DNA from: Paracraurococcus sp042666655
Lineage (GTDB): Bacteria; Pseudomonadota; Alphaproteobacteria; Acetobacterales; Acetobacteraceae
Length of the DNA: 64,000 nt
NCBI RefSeq assembly: GCF_042666655.1
Contig: NZ_JBHTDE010000005.1
Location: 186,001-250,000, forward strand
Reading direction: 5' to 3'
Below the pieces are notes generated by a model that saw only the letters and a program-made list of their open reading frames with translations, searched no databases and had not been told where the DNA came from. Numbering within the stretch: position 1 is the first letter of the stretch; the number at the start of each line of letters is the position of its first letter. The position numbers and the translations under genes were made by a program. Below, piece by piece: positions 47,549-56,428 of this stretch.

Positions 47549-48427
47549 ATGAAATTCGCGCTGCATTTCGGCAACAACACCTTCCCGGACGGCGCTGGCG
47601 CCGCCCGGCTGGCGCGGCTGGCCGAGGCCGCCGGCTTCGATTCCGTCTTCGCGGTGGACCACGTGGTGCTGCCGGATGCCTATGACAGCACCTACCCCTA
47701 TGCCGCGGGCGGGCGGCTGCCGGGCAACCAGTTCTCCGCCATGCCGGACCCGCTGATCTGGATGGCCTTCGCCGCCGCCGCGACCACGCGGCTGCGGCTG
47801 ATGACCGGCGTCATCATCCTGCCGCTGCGCAACCCGCTGGTCCTGGCCAAGCAGGTGGCGACGCTGGATGTCATGAGCGGCGGGCGGATCGAGCTGGGCA
47901 TCGGCGTCGGCTGGCTGAAGGAGGAGTTCGAGGCGCTGGGCGTGCCCTTCGCCGCGCGCGGCCGCCGCGCCGACGACTACCTCGCCGCCATGCGCGCGCT
48001 GTGGCGCGACGAGAGCGCCAGCCATGCCGGCGAGTTCGTCCGCTTCCAGGGCGTCAGCTGCAGCCCGCGGCCGGCGGCGCGCGCGGTGCCCATCATCGTC
48101 GGCGGCCATTCCGAGGCAGCGGCGCGCCGCGCCGGGCGCCTGGGCGACGGGTTCTTCCCCTCGATCGGCGCGCAGGTGGACACCATGCCGCTGCTCGACG
48201 TGGCGCGCCGTGCCGCGGCCGAGGCCGGGCGCGACCCGGCGGCGATCGAGATGCTCGGCGGTTGCCCCGGCGCGCTGCCGGGGTCCGGCGAGGATCCGCT
48301 GGCGGCGGTGGAGGCACGGCGGCGGCAGGGCATCGACCGCGTGGTCCTGCCGGTCGGCCGCTTCATGCCGGACCTGGAGGACAGCCTGCCGCGCTTCGGC
48401 GAGACGGTGATCCGCGCCTTCGCCTGA
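47549..48427 (+). CDS. LLM class F420/flavin-dependent oxidoreductase
   Basis: 292-aa luciferase-like oxidoreductase. N-terminal MKFALHFGNNTFPDG, AEAAGFDSVFAVDHVVLPDA, YDSTYPYAAGGRLPGN, LRLMTGVIILPLRNPLVLAK, LDVMSGGRIELGIGVGWLKE and FEALGVPFAARGRRADDYL follow the TIGR03619-type pattern. GGGGGAAGCGAGCG precedes the ATG at 47549. It follows the DadA-like gene by 52 bases on the same strand, so the two may form an operon. Convergent with the VOC gene (66 bases between stops). Substrate and cofactor cannot be decided. Confidence 0.9.
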   Translation: MKFALHFGNNTFPDGAGAARLARLAEAAGFDSVFAVDHVVLPDAYDSTYPYAAGGRLPGNQFSAMPDPLIWMAFAAAATTRLRLMTGVIILPLRNPLVLAKQVATLDVMSGGRIELGIGVGWLKEEFEALGVPFAARGRRADDYLAAMRALWRDESASHAGEFVRFQGVSCSPRPAARAVPIIVGGHSEAAARRAGRLGDGFFPSIGAQVDTMPLLDVARRAAAEAGRDPAAIEMLGGCPGALPGSGEDPLAAVEARRRQGIDRVVLPVGRFMPDLEDSLPRFGETVIRAFA

Positions 48428-48493
48428 TCGCTGCAGCGGCCTGCCTATTGCCGCCGCCCGCCGCGACATGCGGTGGCCATCGGGGGCAGGACG

Positions 48494-49300
48494 CTAGGCG
48501 CCGATGAAGGCGGTGGGTACTTCCGCGGCGTGGTCGCGGATGGTGAAGAGCCGCGTGCCCGGCTTCCGCCCGACCCGCAGCGGCGAGACCGGCACCCCCG
48601 CCGCCTCCAGCCGCGCATGGGTGGCGCCGACATCCGGCACCCGCCAGGTCAGGCCCCAGATGGTATCGGGCGCATCGGTGATGCCGCCGGCGAGCTCGTG
48701 CGAGACCTCCACCACCAGGTCGCCGCAGCGGAAGAACAGCAGCCGCGTGCCCCAGGCGGGGTTGCTGCGGTCGAGCCGCAGTTCAAGCCCCAGCCTGCCG
48801 GCGAGCAGGGCGATGGTGCGGTCCGGATCGCCGCTGCGGATCACCGCGTGGTCGAGCCGCGTCTCGGATGCGGCGGAAGGGCCAGGCGGCGTCAGCAGCA
48901 TGTGCAGGCCGCGCGCGGCATCCGGCAGCAGCGGCACCGCCTGGCGGTCCAGCCAGGGCAAGGCCGGGCCGGCAGCCGGCAGGCCGCGGCGTTCCAGCAG
49001 CCGCGCCGCGCCGTCCGGGTCCGCCGCCGCGAAGCCCAGCGCGCCGAGCGCCGCGCGCGCGCCCTCCGGCCGCTGCGCCACCTGCCGCGCCAGTGCGGTC
49101 GCCTCGCCCCGCGGCGCCACCAGCACCAGGGCGGTATTCGCCAGCGCGAAGCGCGCCCATTCGAGCCCCGCCGCCTCGCCCCGCGCCGTGCAGCCCTGCG
49201 CGAACAGCGATTCATAGGCCGCGACGGTGGCGTCCAGCGCCTCCACCACCAGGGTGATATGGTCCAGTCCGAGGATGAGGTCGGTGTCACGCGATGCCAT
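48494..49300 (-). CDS. VOC/glyoxalase-fold protein (glyoxalase-like domain)
   Basis: 268-aa protein with two vicinal-oxygen-chelate halves. It starts LILGLDHITLVVEALDATVA and AYESLFAQG; the second half begins TRLDHAVIRSGDPDRTIALL and LGLELRLDRS, and ends LFFRCGDLVVEVSHELAGG and PDVGATHARLEAAGVPVSPL. His14-type and Glu metal ligands are in the usual strand positions (DHI, VEV). VOC proteins include dioxygenases, glyoxalases and epimerases, and this one cannot be narrowed further. The start MASRDTDL at 49300 is preferred over a longer upstream extension. It is divergent from the CMD-family gene, 115 bases apart. Confidence 0.85.
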   Translation of the reverse strand: MASRDTDLILGLDHITLVVEALDATVAAYESLFAQGCTARGEAAGLEWARFALANTALVLVAPRGEATALARQVAQRPEGARAALGALGFAAADPDGAARLLERRGLPAAGPALPWLDRQAVPLLPDAARGLHMLLTPPGPSAASETRLDHAVIRSGDPDRTIALLAGRLGLELRLDRSNPAWGTRLLFFRCGDLVVEVSHELAGGITDAPDTIWGLTWRVPDVGATHARLEAAGVPVSPLRVGRKPGTRLFTIRDHAAEVPTAFIGA

Positions 49301-49415
49301 GCTGCGCGTCCTCCGCGATGGAGGCCGACGCTGCCGCGGGATGGAAATCGCCGCAATGGGGTTGCCGTGCGCGCCCGTGCTCCGCACCCTGGCCAATCCA
49401 CCGGAGGAAACATCG

Positions 49416-49814
49416 ATGAGCGACGACAGCGCATTGTTCGACAAGGGCCTGCCCATCCGCCGCAGCGTGCTCGGCAGCGACTACGTGGACCGCTCGCTGG
49501 GCTCGGCCGACGACTTCATGATGGGCATCCAGCGGGCGGCGACCGCCTGGGGCTGGGGCTGGGCCTGGGGTGACCCGGCGCTGGACCGCCGGACACGATC
49601 GATGATGAACCTGGCCATGCTGACCGCGCTCGGCCGGCCGCATGAGCTGAAGCTGCACGTGAAGGGCGCGCTGAACAACGGCATCACGGTCGAGGAGATC
49701 AAGGCCGCGCTGCTGCACGCCACCGCCTATTGCGGCATCCCCGCCGGGCTCGATGCCTTCAAGGCGGCACACGAGGTCCTGGTGAAGGAAGGTGCGATCC
49801 CGGCGAAGGATTGA
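49416..49814 (+). CDS. Carboxymuconolactone decarboxylase (CMD) family protein
   Basis: 132-aa helical protein of the AhpD-like/PcaC family. Starting MSDDSALFDKGLPIRRSVLG, it contains RSMMNLAMLTALGRPHELKL, VKGALNNGITVEEIKAALLH and ATAYCGIPAGLDAFKAAHEV, the classical PcaC blocks including the C-terminal Cys and conserved His. Length and order match 4-carboxymuconolactone decarboxylase of the beta-ketoadipate pathway, but no other pathway gene lies here, so a related decarboxylation of another lactone is equally possible. The Trp/Gly-rich WGWGWAWGDP near residue 45 is characteristic. A strong GGAGGAAACATCG precedes the ATG. The GMC gene follows 59 bases later. Confidence 0.9.
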   Translation: MSDDSALFDKGLPIRRSVLGSDYVDRSLGSADDFMMGIQRAATAWGWGWAWGDPALDRRTRSMMNLAMLTALGRPHELKLHVKGALNNGITVEEIKAALLHATAYCGIPAGLDAFKAAHEVLVKEGAIPAKD

Positions 49815-49873
49815 CGGGGCCGGTATCCGCGGCTTGGCTTGATGGAAGCCAGGTCGCGGGGTCCAAGAACAAG

Positions 49874-51475
49874 ATGAACACCTACGACTACATCGTGGTC
49901 GGCGCGGGATCCGCCGGGGCGGTGGTCGCCAACCGGCTGTCCGCCGATCCGGCGCACCGCGTGCTGCTGCTGGAAGCCGGGCCGCCCGGTCATGTCTGGA
50001 CGCATGTCCCGATCGGCTATGCCCGGATGCTGACCAACCCCGCGGTCAACTGGCTGTATGCGTCCGAGCCCGAGCCGGCGACCAACGGCCGCCGCATCCC
50101 CGTGCCGCGCGGCCGCATGCTGGGCGGGTCCAGCGCGCTCAACGGCCTCGCCTTCGTGCGCGGCCAGCGCCAGGATTTCGACACCTGGGCGCAGCTCGGC
50201 AATCCCGGCTGGAGCTACGCGGACGTGCTGCCCTTCTTCCGCCGGATGGAGCGCTACGAGGGCGGCGGCGACGATGCCTTCCGCGGCCGCGACGGCCCGC
50301 TGCGCGTCACCAACCCGAAGCCCGACGACCCGATCTACGCCGCCGTCATCGCCGCCGCGGCCGAGCTCGGCATCCCGCACAACCCGGACTACAACGGCGC
50401 CACGCAGGACGGCATCGCGATGAGCCAGGCGACCATCGCCGGCGGCCGCCGCATGTCCACCGCCGCCTGCTACCTGGCGCCCGCCCGCCGCCGCCCCAAC
50501 CTGCATATCGAGACCGGCGCGCTGGCCGAGGCGCTGCTGCTGGACGGCACGCGCTGCACCGGCGTCCGCTATTCCGTCGGCGGCGTGGCGCGCGAGGCGC
50601 GCGCGGGGCGCGAGGTGGTGGTCAGCGGCGGCTCGATCAACTCGCCGCAATTGCTCGAGCTGTCGGGCATCGGCCAGCCGGACCGCCTGCGCGGCCTCGG
50701 CATCGAGGTGCGCCAGGCGCTGCCCGGCGTCGGCGAGAACCTGCGCGACCACTATGCGCCGCGCACCCGCTGGGCGGTCGGCGCGAAGGGCTACACCTTC
50801 AACGACCGCGGGCGCGGCCTCGGCCTGGTCGGCCAGGCGATGCGCTTCGCCCTCACCCGCGGCGGCATGCTGAGCATGGTCGGCGCGCCGTTGCGCGCCT
50901 TCCTGCGGTCGCGCGAGGGGCTGGAGGCGCCGGACCTGCTGCTCGGCTGGGTGCCGATGCTGATGGAGCCGGGGCCGCGGGGCCCGCGGCTGTCGGCGCA
51001 ATCGGGCATGACCTGCTACGCGCATCCGATGCGGCCCGAAAGCCGCGGCAGCATCCACGTCACAGCCGCCGACCCGCATCGGCCGCCGGCGATCAATTTC
51101 AACTTTCTCTCCTCGCCGGTGGATGCGGAGCTGACGGTCAAGGCGATCCGCCTCGCCCGCCGCATCATGACCGCGCCCAGCATGGCGAAGCTGCAACTGA
51201 GCGAGATCGCGCCCGGCGTGGATTTCACGCGGGACGACGAGATCATCGCCTGGGTGAAGCGCGCGGCGGAGACGACCTACCATCCCGTGGGTACGTGCAG
51301 GATGGGCACGGATGCGATGGCAGTGGTGGATGCGCGGCTGCGGGTGCACGGCATCGCCGGGCTGCGCGTGGCGGATGCGTCCATCATGCCGACGCTGACC
51401 TCGGGCAACACCAATGCGCCGAGCATCATGATCGGCGAGAAGGCGGCGGATATGGTGCTGGCCGACGCCGCCTGA
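49874..51475 (+). CDS. GMC family oxidoreductase (choline-dehydrogenase-like)
   Basis: 533-aa FAD alcohol dehydrogenase/oxidase of the glucose-methanol-choline family. The ADP-binding fold YIVVGAGSAGAVVANRLSAD (residues 6-25) and LLLEAGPPGHVWTHVPIGYA are followed by GMC signature 1 in GRMLGGSSALNGLAFVRGQ and signature 2 in SGGSINSPQLLELSGIG. The catalytic His lies in TTYHPVGTCRMG, and SGNTNAPSIMIGEKAADM carries the second active-site Asn. ATG at 49874 is the natural start. The paralogue at 62805 opens very similarly (GAGSAGAVVAARLSED). Repeat copy 5 begins 3 bases after its stop. The alcohol substrate is unknown. Confidence 0.92.
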   Translation: MNTYDYIVVGAGSAGAVVANRLSADPAHRVLLLEAGPPGHVWTHVPIGYARMLTNPAVNWLYASEPEPATNGRRIPVPRGRMLGGSSALNGLAFVRGQRQDFDTWAQLGNPGWSYADVLPFFRRMERYEGGGDDAFRGRDGPLRVTNPKPDDPIYAAVIAAAAELGIPHNPDYNGATQDGIAMSQATIAGGRRMSTAACYLAPARRRPNLHIETGALAEALLLDGTRCTGVRYSVGGVAREARAGREVVVSGGSINSPQLLELSGIGQPDRLRGLGIEVRQALPGVGENLRDHYAPRTRWAVGAKGYTFNDRGRGLGLVGQAMRFALTRGGMLSMVGAPLRAFLRSREGLEAPDLLLGWVPMLMEPGPRGPRLSAQSGMTCYAHPMRPESRGSIHVTAADPHRPPAINFNFLSSPVDAELTVKAIRLARRIMTAPSMAKLQLSEIAPGVDFTRDDEIIAWVKRAAETTYHPVGTCRMGTDAMAVVDARLRVHGIAGLRVADASIMPTLTSGNTNAPSIMIGEKAADMVLADAA

Positions 51476-51478
51476 AAA

Positions 51479-51619
51479 CAAGGAAGGCTGGGGGAGAAGG
51501 TATTCTCCCCCAGGCCCCCTCATCTATTTCTGTGAGTCGGCACTTGCCGCGCGGTAGGTGCCAACCCACAAAAAGCAAAGGTGGGGTTTGGGGAGGAAAT
51601 GCTTTTTCCTCCCCAATCT
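51479..51619 (+). repeat. Three-hairpin intergenic repeat, copy 5
   Basis: About 141 bases starting 3 bases after the GMC stop and filling the gap up to the convergent molybdoenzyme stop. Left hairpin TGGGGGAGAAGGTATTCTCC...; central arms GTCGGCAC and GTGCCAAC (one G-T pair); right hairpin GGGGAGGAAATGCTTTTTCC...CC. Compared with copy 3 the left stem has been changed on both sides from GGGAGG to GGGGGAGA-type pairs while remaining complementary. Confidence 0.85.
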
Positions 51620-53896
51620 TCAAGCCTCGTTGAGCCGCGCCAGCACCTTCGGCGGCGACATCGGCAGCGCGTAGAACCGCTTGCCGAGCGCGTCGTAGAT
51701 GGCATTGGCGATCGCCGCGAGCGGCGGCACGATCGGCGCCTCGCCCACGCCGCGCACGCCCTGCGGGTGCTTCGGGTTGGGGATCTCCAGCATCACCGCC
51801 TCGATCATCGGGACGTCGGAGCAGACCGGCATCCGGTAGTCGAGGAAGCCGGCGTTATCGAGCTTGCCGTTCCTGTCGTAGAGGTATTCCTCCGACAGCG
51901 CCCAGCCGATGCCCTGGACGACGCCGCCCTGGATCTGGCCTTCCACGTAGCTCGGATGCAGGGCGCGTCCCACATCCTGCGCCGCGGTGTAGCGCAGCAC
52001 CCGGACGATGCCGAGATCGACGTCCACCTCCACGTCCACCACATGGGTGGCGAAGCCCGGATCAGCGCCCACGGTGTTGAGCTGCACGCCGGCGCCGATC
52101 GGCCCGCCGGTCTCGGTCGCCTTGGCGGCCAGGTCGGCCAGCGTCAGCGGCGGGAACTTGCCGGCATTCGGCCCGGCCGGGGAGGCCTCGCCATTCTCCC
52201 AGTTCACCGCCTCGGGGTCGATCTTCCAGAGCTTCGCGGCGCGCTCCTTCAGCTGGCCGATCACCTTCTCGGCCGACTGCGTCACCACCATGGCGGAGGC
52301 GAAGGTGACGCGGCTGCCGCCCGTGAGGTTGCTGTAGCCGATGCTGGCGGTGTCGCCGATCAGCACCGAGACGCGGCTGTGGTCGATGCCCAGCAGCTCC
52401 GCGGTGACGTTGGCGATCGAGGCACGCGAGCCGCCGACGTCGGGGTGGCCGGTGGTGACCACCACGTTGCCGTCCTCGGTGATGTTGAGCTGGGCCGAGG
52501 ATTCGCCGCCGGCATTGTACCAGAAGCCGGAGGCCACCCCGCGGCCACGCTTCACGCCGGGGCGCGGGTTGCGGTCGAGCGGCGCCTTGTAGTGGTCGTG
52601 GTCGCGGATGGACTCGATCGTCTCCTCGAAGGTCACCTTGCCGAAGGTGGCGCCATAGGCGGCCTTCGAGCCGGGCTTCGCGGTGTTCTTCAGGCGGATC
52701 TCCAGCCGGTCCATGCCCAGCTTCTCGGCGATCTCGTCCACCACGCATTCGGTCGCATAGGCGCCGAGCGGCGCGCCCGGCGCCCGGTAGGCCGCGACCT
52801 TGGAGCGGTTGGAGACGACGTCGTAGCCGACCGAGAGCACGTTGGCGATCTCGTACGGCGCGAAGGAACAGCCGACCGGCCCGCGCAGCGGCCCGCCCGG
52901 CAGGCAGCCCGCCTGGATGTAGAAGTCGCCCTTGGCGGCGACGAAGGTGCCGTCCTTCTTGGCGCCGATCTTGACCGTGCTGAACGACCCGGAGGTCGGG
53001 CCGGTCGCCCGCATCACCTCCTCCCGGGTCATCACCATCTTCACCGGGCGGCCCGACTTCTTCGACAGCAGCAGGGCGACGGGCTCGAGGTAGATGATGG
53101 TCTTGGCGCCGAAGCCGCCGCCGATCTCGGCCGGAATCGCCCGGATATTGCTCTGGGAAACCCCGGTCAGCAGGGAGGTCATGGCGCGGACCATGAACTG
53201 GCCCTGGCTGCTGCTCCAGATCGTCGCCTTGCCGTCGGCCGAGTAGCTGACGGTGCAGGCCTGCGGCTCGATATAGCCCTGGTGGATCGGCCGGGTGCGG
53301 AAGGTCCGCTCGACGATGATGTCGGCCTCGGCGAAGCCGGCCTCCACGTCGCCCAGCTTGGCGGTCATCGTGCCGGCGATGTTGGACGGCTTGCCCTCGA
53401 ACTTGGCGAAGTCATGCAGGATCGGCGCGTCCGGCTTGATCGCGTCCTCGATCTCGATGACATGTGGCAGCACCTCGTAGTCCACCACGATCAGCGCGCA
53501 GGCGGCGGCCGCCACCTCCTCGGAGATCGCGGCGACCGCGGCGATGGGATGGCCGTGGAACAGCGCCTTCTCCCGCGCCATCACGTTGCGGCACATCCAG
53601 CGCATGTCCTGGATGCCGAGCATCACGGATGTCTCGAGCGGGAAGTCGACGATGTCCTTCGCCGTCACCACCGCCTTCACGCCCGGCAGGGCTTCCGCCT
53701 TGCTGGTGTCGATCGACCGGATCCGGGCATGCGCATGCGGGCTGCGCAGCACCTTGCCCCAGATCATGCCCGGCATGGTGTTGTCGGCGGCGTAGGTCGC
53801 GCGTCCCGTCACCTTGTCGGCGCCGTCGGGGCGGATGGTGCGGCTGCCGATCCACTTGTTGTCTTCGACGTGCAGCTTGTCGGTGATGACGTTCAT
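51620..53896 (-). CDS. Molybdopterin-binding subunit, xanthine-dehydrogenase (CoxL-like) family
   Basis: 758-aa large subunit of a molybdenum hydroxylase that inserts oxygen from water into an aromatic or heterocyclic substrate. Family motifs: DGADKVTGRATYAADNTMPG at the start, SPHAHARIRSIDTSKAEALP, VMAREKALFHGHPIAAVAAI, AIPAEIGGGFGAKTIIYLEP (Mo-cofactor loop), AYRAPGAPLGAYATECVVDE and the C-terminal catalytic-Glu region RGVGEAPIVPPLAAIANAI. The CO-dehydrogenase AYxCSFR motif is absent, so it is not a CO dehydrogenase. ATG at 53896 overlaps the stop of the iron-sulfur subunit gene by one base (TGATG). It is the last gene of the three-subunit operon. Confidence 0.94.
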   Translation of the reverse strand: MNVITDKLHVEDNKWIGSRTIRPDGADKVTGRATYAADNTMPGMIWGKVLRSPHAHARIRSIDTSKAEALPGVKAVVTAKDIVDFPLETSVMLGIQDMRWMCRNVMAREKALFHGHPIAAVAAISEEVAAAACALIVVDYEVLPHVIEIEDAIKPDAPILHDFAKFEGKPSNIAGTMTAKLGDVEAGFAEADIIVERTFRTRPIHQGYIEPQACTVSYSADGKATIWSSSQGQFMVRAMTSLLTGVSQSNIRAIPAEIGGGFGAKTIIYLEPVALLLSKKSGRPVKMVMTREEVMRATGPTSGSFSTVKIGAKKDGTFVAAKGDFYIQAGCLPGGPLRGPVGCSFAPYEIANVLSVGYDVVSNRSKVAAYRAPGAPLGAYATECVVDEIAEKLGMDRLEIRLKNTAKPGSKAAYGATFGKVTFEETIESIRDHDHYKAPLDRNPRPGVKRGRGVASGFWYNAGGESSAQLNITEDGNVVVTTGHPDVGGSRASIANVTAELLGIDHSRVSVLIGDTASIGYSNLTGGSRVTFASAMVVTQSAEKVIGQLKERAAKLWKIDPEAVNWENGEASPAGPNAGKFPPLTLADLAAKATETGGPIGAGVQLNTVGADPGFATHVVDVEVDVDLGIVRVLRYTAAQDVGRALHPSYVEGQIQGGVVQGIGWALSEEYLYDRNGKLDNAGFLDYRMPVCSDVPMIEAVMLEIPNPKHPQGVRGVGEAPIVPPLAAIANAIYDALGKRFYALPMSPPKVLARLNEA

Positions 53897-54375
53897 CAGA
53901 CGGTCTCCCGCATCTCGGCGGCGGTCTCGAGCACCGCGCGGACGATCTTGTCGTAGCCCGTGCAGCGGCACAGGTTGCCGGCCAGGCCGAAGCGCACCTC
54001 GGTCTCGGTCGGGTTCGGGTTCTTCTCCAGCAGGGCGCGGGCCGAGATCAGCACGCCCGGCGTGCAGATGCCGCATTGCAGCGCGGCCATCTCCAGGAAC
54101 TTCTGCTGCAGCGGGTGCAGCGTCTCGCCCTTCGCCATGCCCTCGATGGTGCCGATCTCGGCGCCCTCGGCCTCGACCGCCAGGACCAGGCAGGCACAGA
54201 CCAGCCGGCCGTCCACGGTGACGCTGCAGGCGCCGCAGTCGCCGGTGCCGCAACCTTCCTTGGTGCCGGTCAGGCCCAGCGTGTTGCGCAGCACGTCGAG
54301 CAGGCTGCTGCCCGGATCGGCGAGGAATTCCACCGGCTCGCCGTTGATGCTGGTGGTGATGTGGCTCTTCGACAT
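53896..54375 (-). CDS. (2Fe-2S)-binding small subunit of the molybdenum hydroxylase (CoxS-like)
   Basis: 159-aa electron-transfer subunit. The N-terminal plant-type cluster is in EGCGTGDCGACSVTVDGRLV, with CACL supplying the fourth Cys; the C-terminal cluster is in ALQCGICTPGVLISARALL and LAGNLCRCTGYDKIV (CxxC...CxC pattern). The N-terminus MSKSHITTSINGEPVEFLAD is usual. The ATG at 54375 lies 3 bases after the stop of the FAD subunit gene. The order FAD subunit, iron-sulfur subunit, molybdenum subunit is the CoxMSL-type arrangement. The second cluster hands electrons from the Mo site to FAD. Confidence 0.95.
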   Translation of the reverse strand: MSKSHITTSINGEPVEFLADPGSSLLDVLRNTLGLTGTKEGCGTGDCGACSVTVDGRLVCACLVLAVEAEGAEIGTIEGMAKGETLHPLQQKFLEMAALQCGICTPGVLISARALLEKNPNPTETEVRFGLAGNLCRCTGYDKIVRAVLETAAEMRETV

Positions 54376-54378
54376 GGG

Positions 54379-55248
54379 TCAGTTCCCCCCGGCGCGCGCG
54401 GCGGCGATGGCGACGGTGCGCTTCAGCAGCACGCCGGCGACCTTGGTGCGGTAGGCGATGGTGCCGCGCTTGTCGTCGATCGGGTTGCAGGCGGCGCTGC
54501 AGGCCGCGGCGGCGGCGTCAAGCGCGGCATCCTCCAGCCGGCTGCCGATCAGCGCCTTGGCGGCGGCCTCCACCAGCAGCACGGTCGGGGCCACGGCGCC
54601 GAGGCCGACCCGGGCGGCAGTGACGACGCCACCCTGCATGGTCAGGCTGACGCCGACGCCGACCACGGCGATGTCCATCTCGGTGCGCGGGATCATGCGC
54701 AGATAGGCGTCCGCGGAACCGGCCGGGCGCGGCGGCAGGGTGAAGCTGACGACGATCTCGCCTGGCTTGAGGGTGGTGCGGCCCGGCCCGGCCGGGACCG
54801 CTTCCACCGGCATGGTCCGTCGCCCCTCCGGGCCCTGCACCGTCACCACCGCCCCGGCCGCGATCATCGCCGGCACGCTGTCCCCGGCCGGCGAGCCGTT
54901 GCAGAGGTTGCCGCCCGGCGAGGCGCGGCCCTGCACCTGCTTCGAGCCGATCAGGTTGATCGCCTCCAGCACCCCCGGCCAGGCCTTGCCGAAGCCCTTG
55001 TGCTCGGCGAGCTTAGCGCCGGAGACCGCGGCGCCGATGCGGAAGCCGCCCTCCGGCGTCTGCACGATCTCGGTCATTTCGGCGATCTTTTTGATGTCGA
55101 CGATGAGGCCGGGCTTCGCCGTGCCGGCGCGCATCTGCACCAGCAGGTCGGTGCCGCCGGCCAGGATGCGGGCGGCGCCCTGCGCCGCCGCGAAGGCGCC
55201 GACGGCTTCGTCCAGCGTCTGCGCCGCCAAGTATCGGATGTCGGTCAT
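54379..55248 (-). CDS. FAD-binding medium subunit of the molybdenum hydroxylase (CoxM-like)
   Basis: 289-aa flavin subunit. FAD-binding PCMH blocks: AARILAGGTDLLVQMRAGTA, PGLIVDIKKIAEMTEIVQTP, IGSKQVQGRASPGGNLCNGS (core of the second FAD-contact loop), AGDSVPAMIAAGAVVTVQGP and PRTEMDIAVVGVGVSLTMQG. It starts MTDIRYLAAQTLDEAVGAFA. Codons for the next gene begin 3 bases after its stop. The substrate of the enzyme complex is unknown; relatives oxidise xanthine, aldehydes, isoquinoline, nicotinate or aromatic CoA esters. No accessory Mo-cofactor chaperone (XdhC-type) gene is in view. Confidence 0.93.
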   Translation of the reverse strand: MTDIRYLAAQTLDEAVGAFAAAQGAARILAGGTDLLVQMRAGTAKPGLIVDIKKIAEMTEIVQTPEGGFRIGAAVSGAKLAEHKGFGKAWPGVLEAINLIGSKQVQGRASPGGNLCNGSPAGDSVPAMIAAGAVVTVQGPEGRRTMPVEAVPAGPGRTTLKPGEIVVSFTLPPRPAGSADAYLRMIPRTEMDIAVVGVGVSLTMQGGVVTAARVGLGAVAPTVLLVEAAAKALIGSRLEDAALDAAAAACSAACNPIDDKRGTIAYRTKVAGVLLKRTVAIAAARAGGN

Positions 55249-55390
55249 TCTCGTTCCCGTGATCGTTTCCGGTGCCCCATACGGCCAGCGGTCGCCGCCC
55301 GCGTCCACGGGCTGCCGCCCTGGTCAGGTGCGGGGCTTGCAACGACGCTACGCCGGGAAGTGCGGCCGGCATAGCCCCTTCGATAGCCGG

Positions 55391-56362
55391 CTATCCGGGT
55401 TTGGCGCCGGACCGGGCGATGAGGCCCGCCACGCGTGGCACCTCCTCGGCCAGGAAGGCGCGGAGCTCGGGCGTGCCCATCTGCGGCCAGAGCACCGTCG
55501 CGGTGCCGTCGAAGAACTCCTGCACCCGCCGGTCGCCCATCGCCTCCCGCATCGCGGCGGCCAGGCGGGCGATGGCCTCGGGCGGGGTGCGGGCGGCGAC
55601 GAACAACCCGGCCCAGGGCACCGCTTCCGCGCCGGGCAGCCCGGCCTCGGCCACCGTCGGCACCTCGGGCGCCAGCCGCACCCGGGCGCTGTCCGTCACC
55701 GCCAGCGCCCGCAGCCGGCCCTCGCGGACATGCCCCAGGCTGGTCAGCGGGTAGTCCCACATCACGTCCAGCCTTCCGCCGATGACGTCGTTCAGCGCCT
55801 GGGTGCCGTTGGCATAGGGCGCATGGACCATGCGGATGCCGGTCGCCTGCTGCAGCGTCTCGGCGGCCAGGTGCGGCGAGGTGCCGACGCCGACCGAGGC
55901 ATAGGTCAGCCCGTCCGGCCGCGCCCGCGCCGCCGCGACCAGGTCCGGCAGGCTGCGCCAGGGCCGGTCGGGCGCGGCGACGATCAGGTGCGGCGAGGCG
56001 CCGAGCCCGTGCACCGGTGCGAAATCCCGCTGCGGGTCGTAGCGCAGCGCGGGGAACATGGCGGATGCTGCCGCCATCGGCCCCTGGCTGCCATAGAGCA
56101 GGGTATAGCCATCGGGGGTGGAGCGGGCGACGGCCTCCGCCCCGATGGTGCCGCCGGCGCCGGGCCGGTTCTCCACCACCACAGACTGGCCGAGGCTGAC
56201 CCCCATGCGCTGCGCCAGGGTGCGGGCGCTGGTATCGGTGATGCCGCCGGCGGCGAAGGGGACGATCCAGGTGATCGTCCGCGCTGGAAAGGACTGCGCC
56301 GCGGCAAGGCCGGGCAGCAGCGCGGGCGCTGCCAGCAGGGCGCGGCGGGTGGGACGGAACAT
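55391..56362 (-). CDS. Bug-family tripartite tricarboxylate transporter receptor
   Basis: 323-aa periplasmic receptor. Signal peptide MFRPTRRALLAAPALLPGLA with cleavage near AAA-QS; mature part begins FPARTITWIVPFAAGGITDT, then VVVENRPGAGGTIGAEAVAR, STPDGYTLLYGSQGPMAAAS and GGRLDVMWDYPLTSLGHVRE, all Bug landmarks. The start has ATG at 56362. Upstream on the same strand lies a beta-lactamase-like hydrolase gene; the molybdoenzyme operon follows downstream after 142 bases. No membrane subunit of a TTT transporter is nearby. The ligand is likely a carboxylate or aromatic acid, inferred from the family. Confidence 0.93.
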   Translation of the reverse strand: MFRPTRRALLAAPALLPGLAAAQSFPARTITWIVPFAAGGITDTSARTLAQRMGVSLGQSVVVENRPGAGGTIGAEAVARSTPDGYTLLYGSQGPMAAASAMFPALRYDPQRDFAPVHGLGASPHLIVAAPDRPWRSLPDLVAAARARPDGLTYASVGVGTSPHLAAETLQQATGIRMVHAPYANGTQALNDVIGGRLDVMWDYPLTSLGHVREGRLRALAVTDSARVRLAPEVPTVAEAGLPGAEAVPWAGLFVAARTPPEAIARLAAAMREAMGDRRVQEFFDGTATVLWPQMGTPELRAFLAEEVPRVAGLIARSGAKPG

Positions 56363-56428
56363 GGCGTGGCCTCCCCAGGCGGTTTTCCCGCAGCCTAGCG
56401 AGGCAGCGGGGCGACCGCGACGATTCCG

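Noticed and set aside
51620..53896. CO dehydrogenase as the identity of the three-subunit molybdoenzyme
   Set aside because: The large subunit lacks the AYxCSFR active-site motif of true form I CO dehydrogenases; only the gene order is CoxMSL-like.
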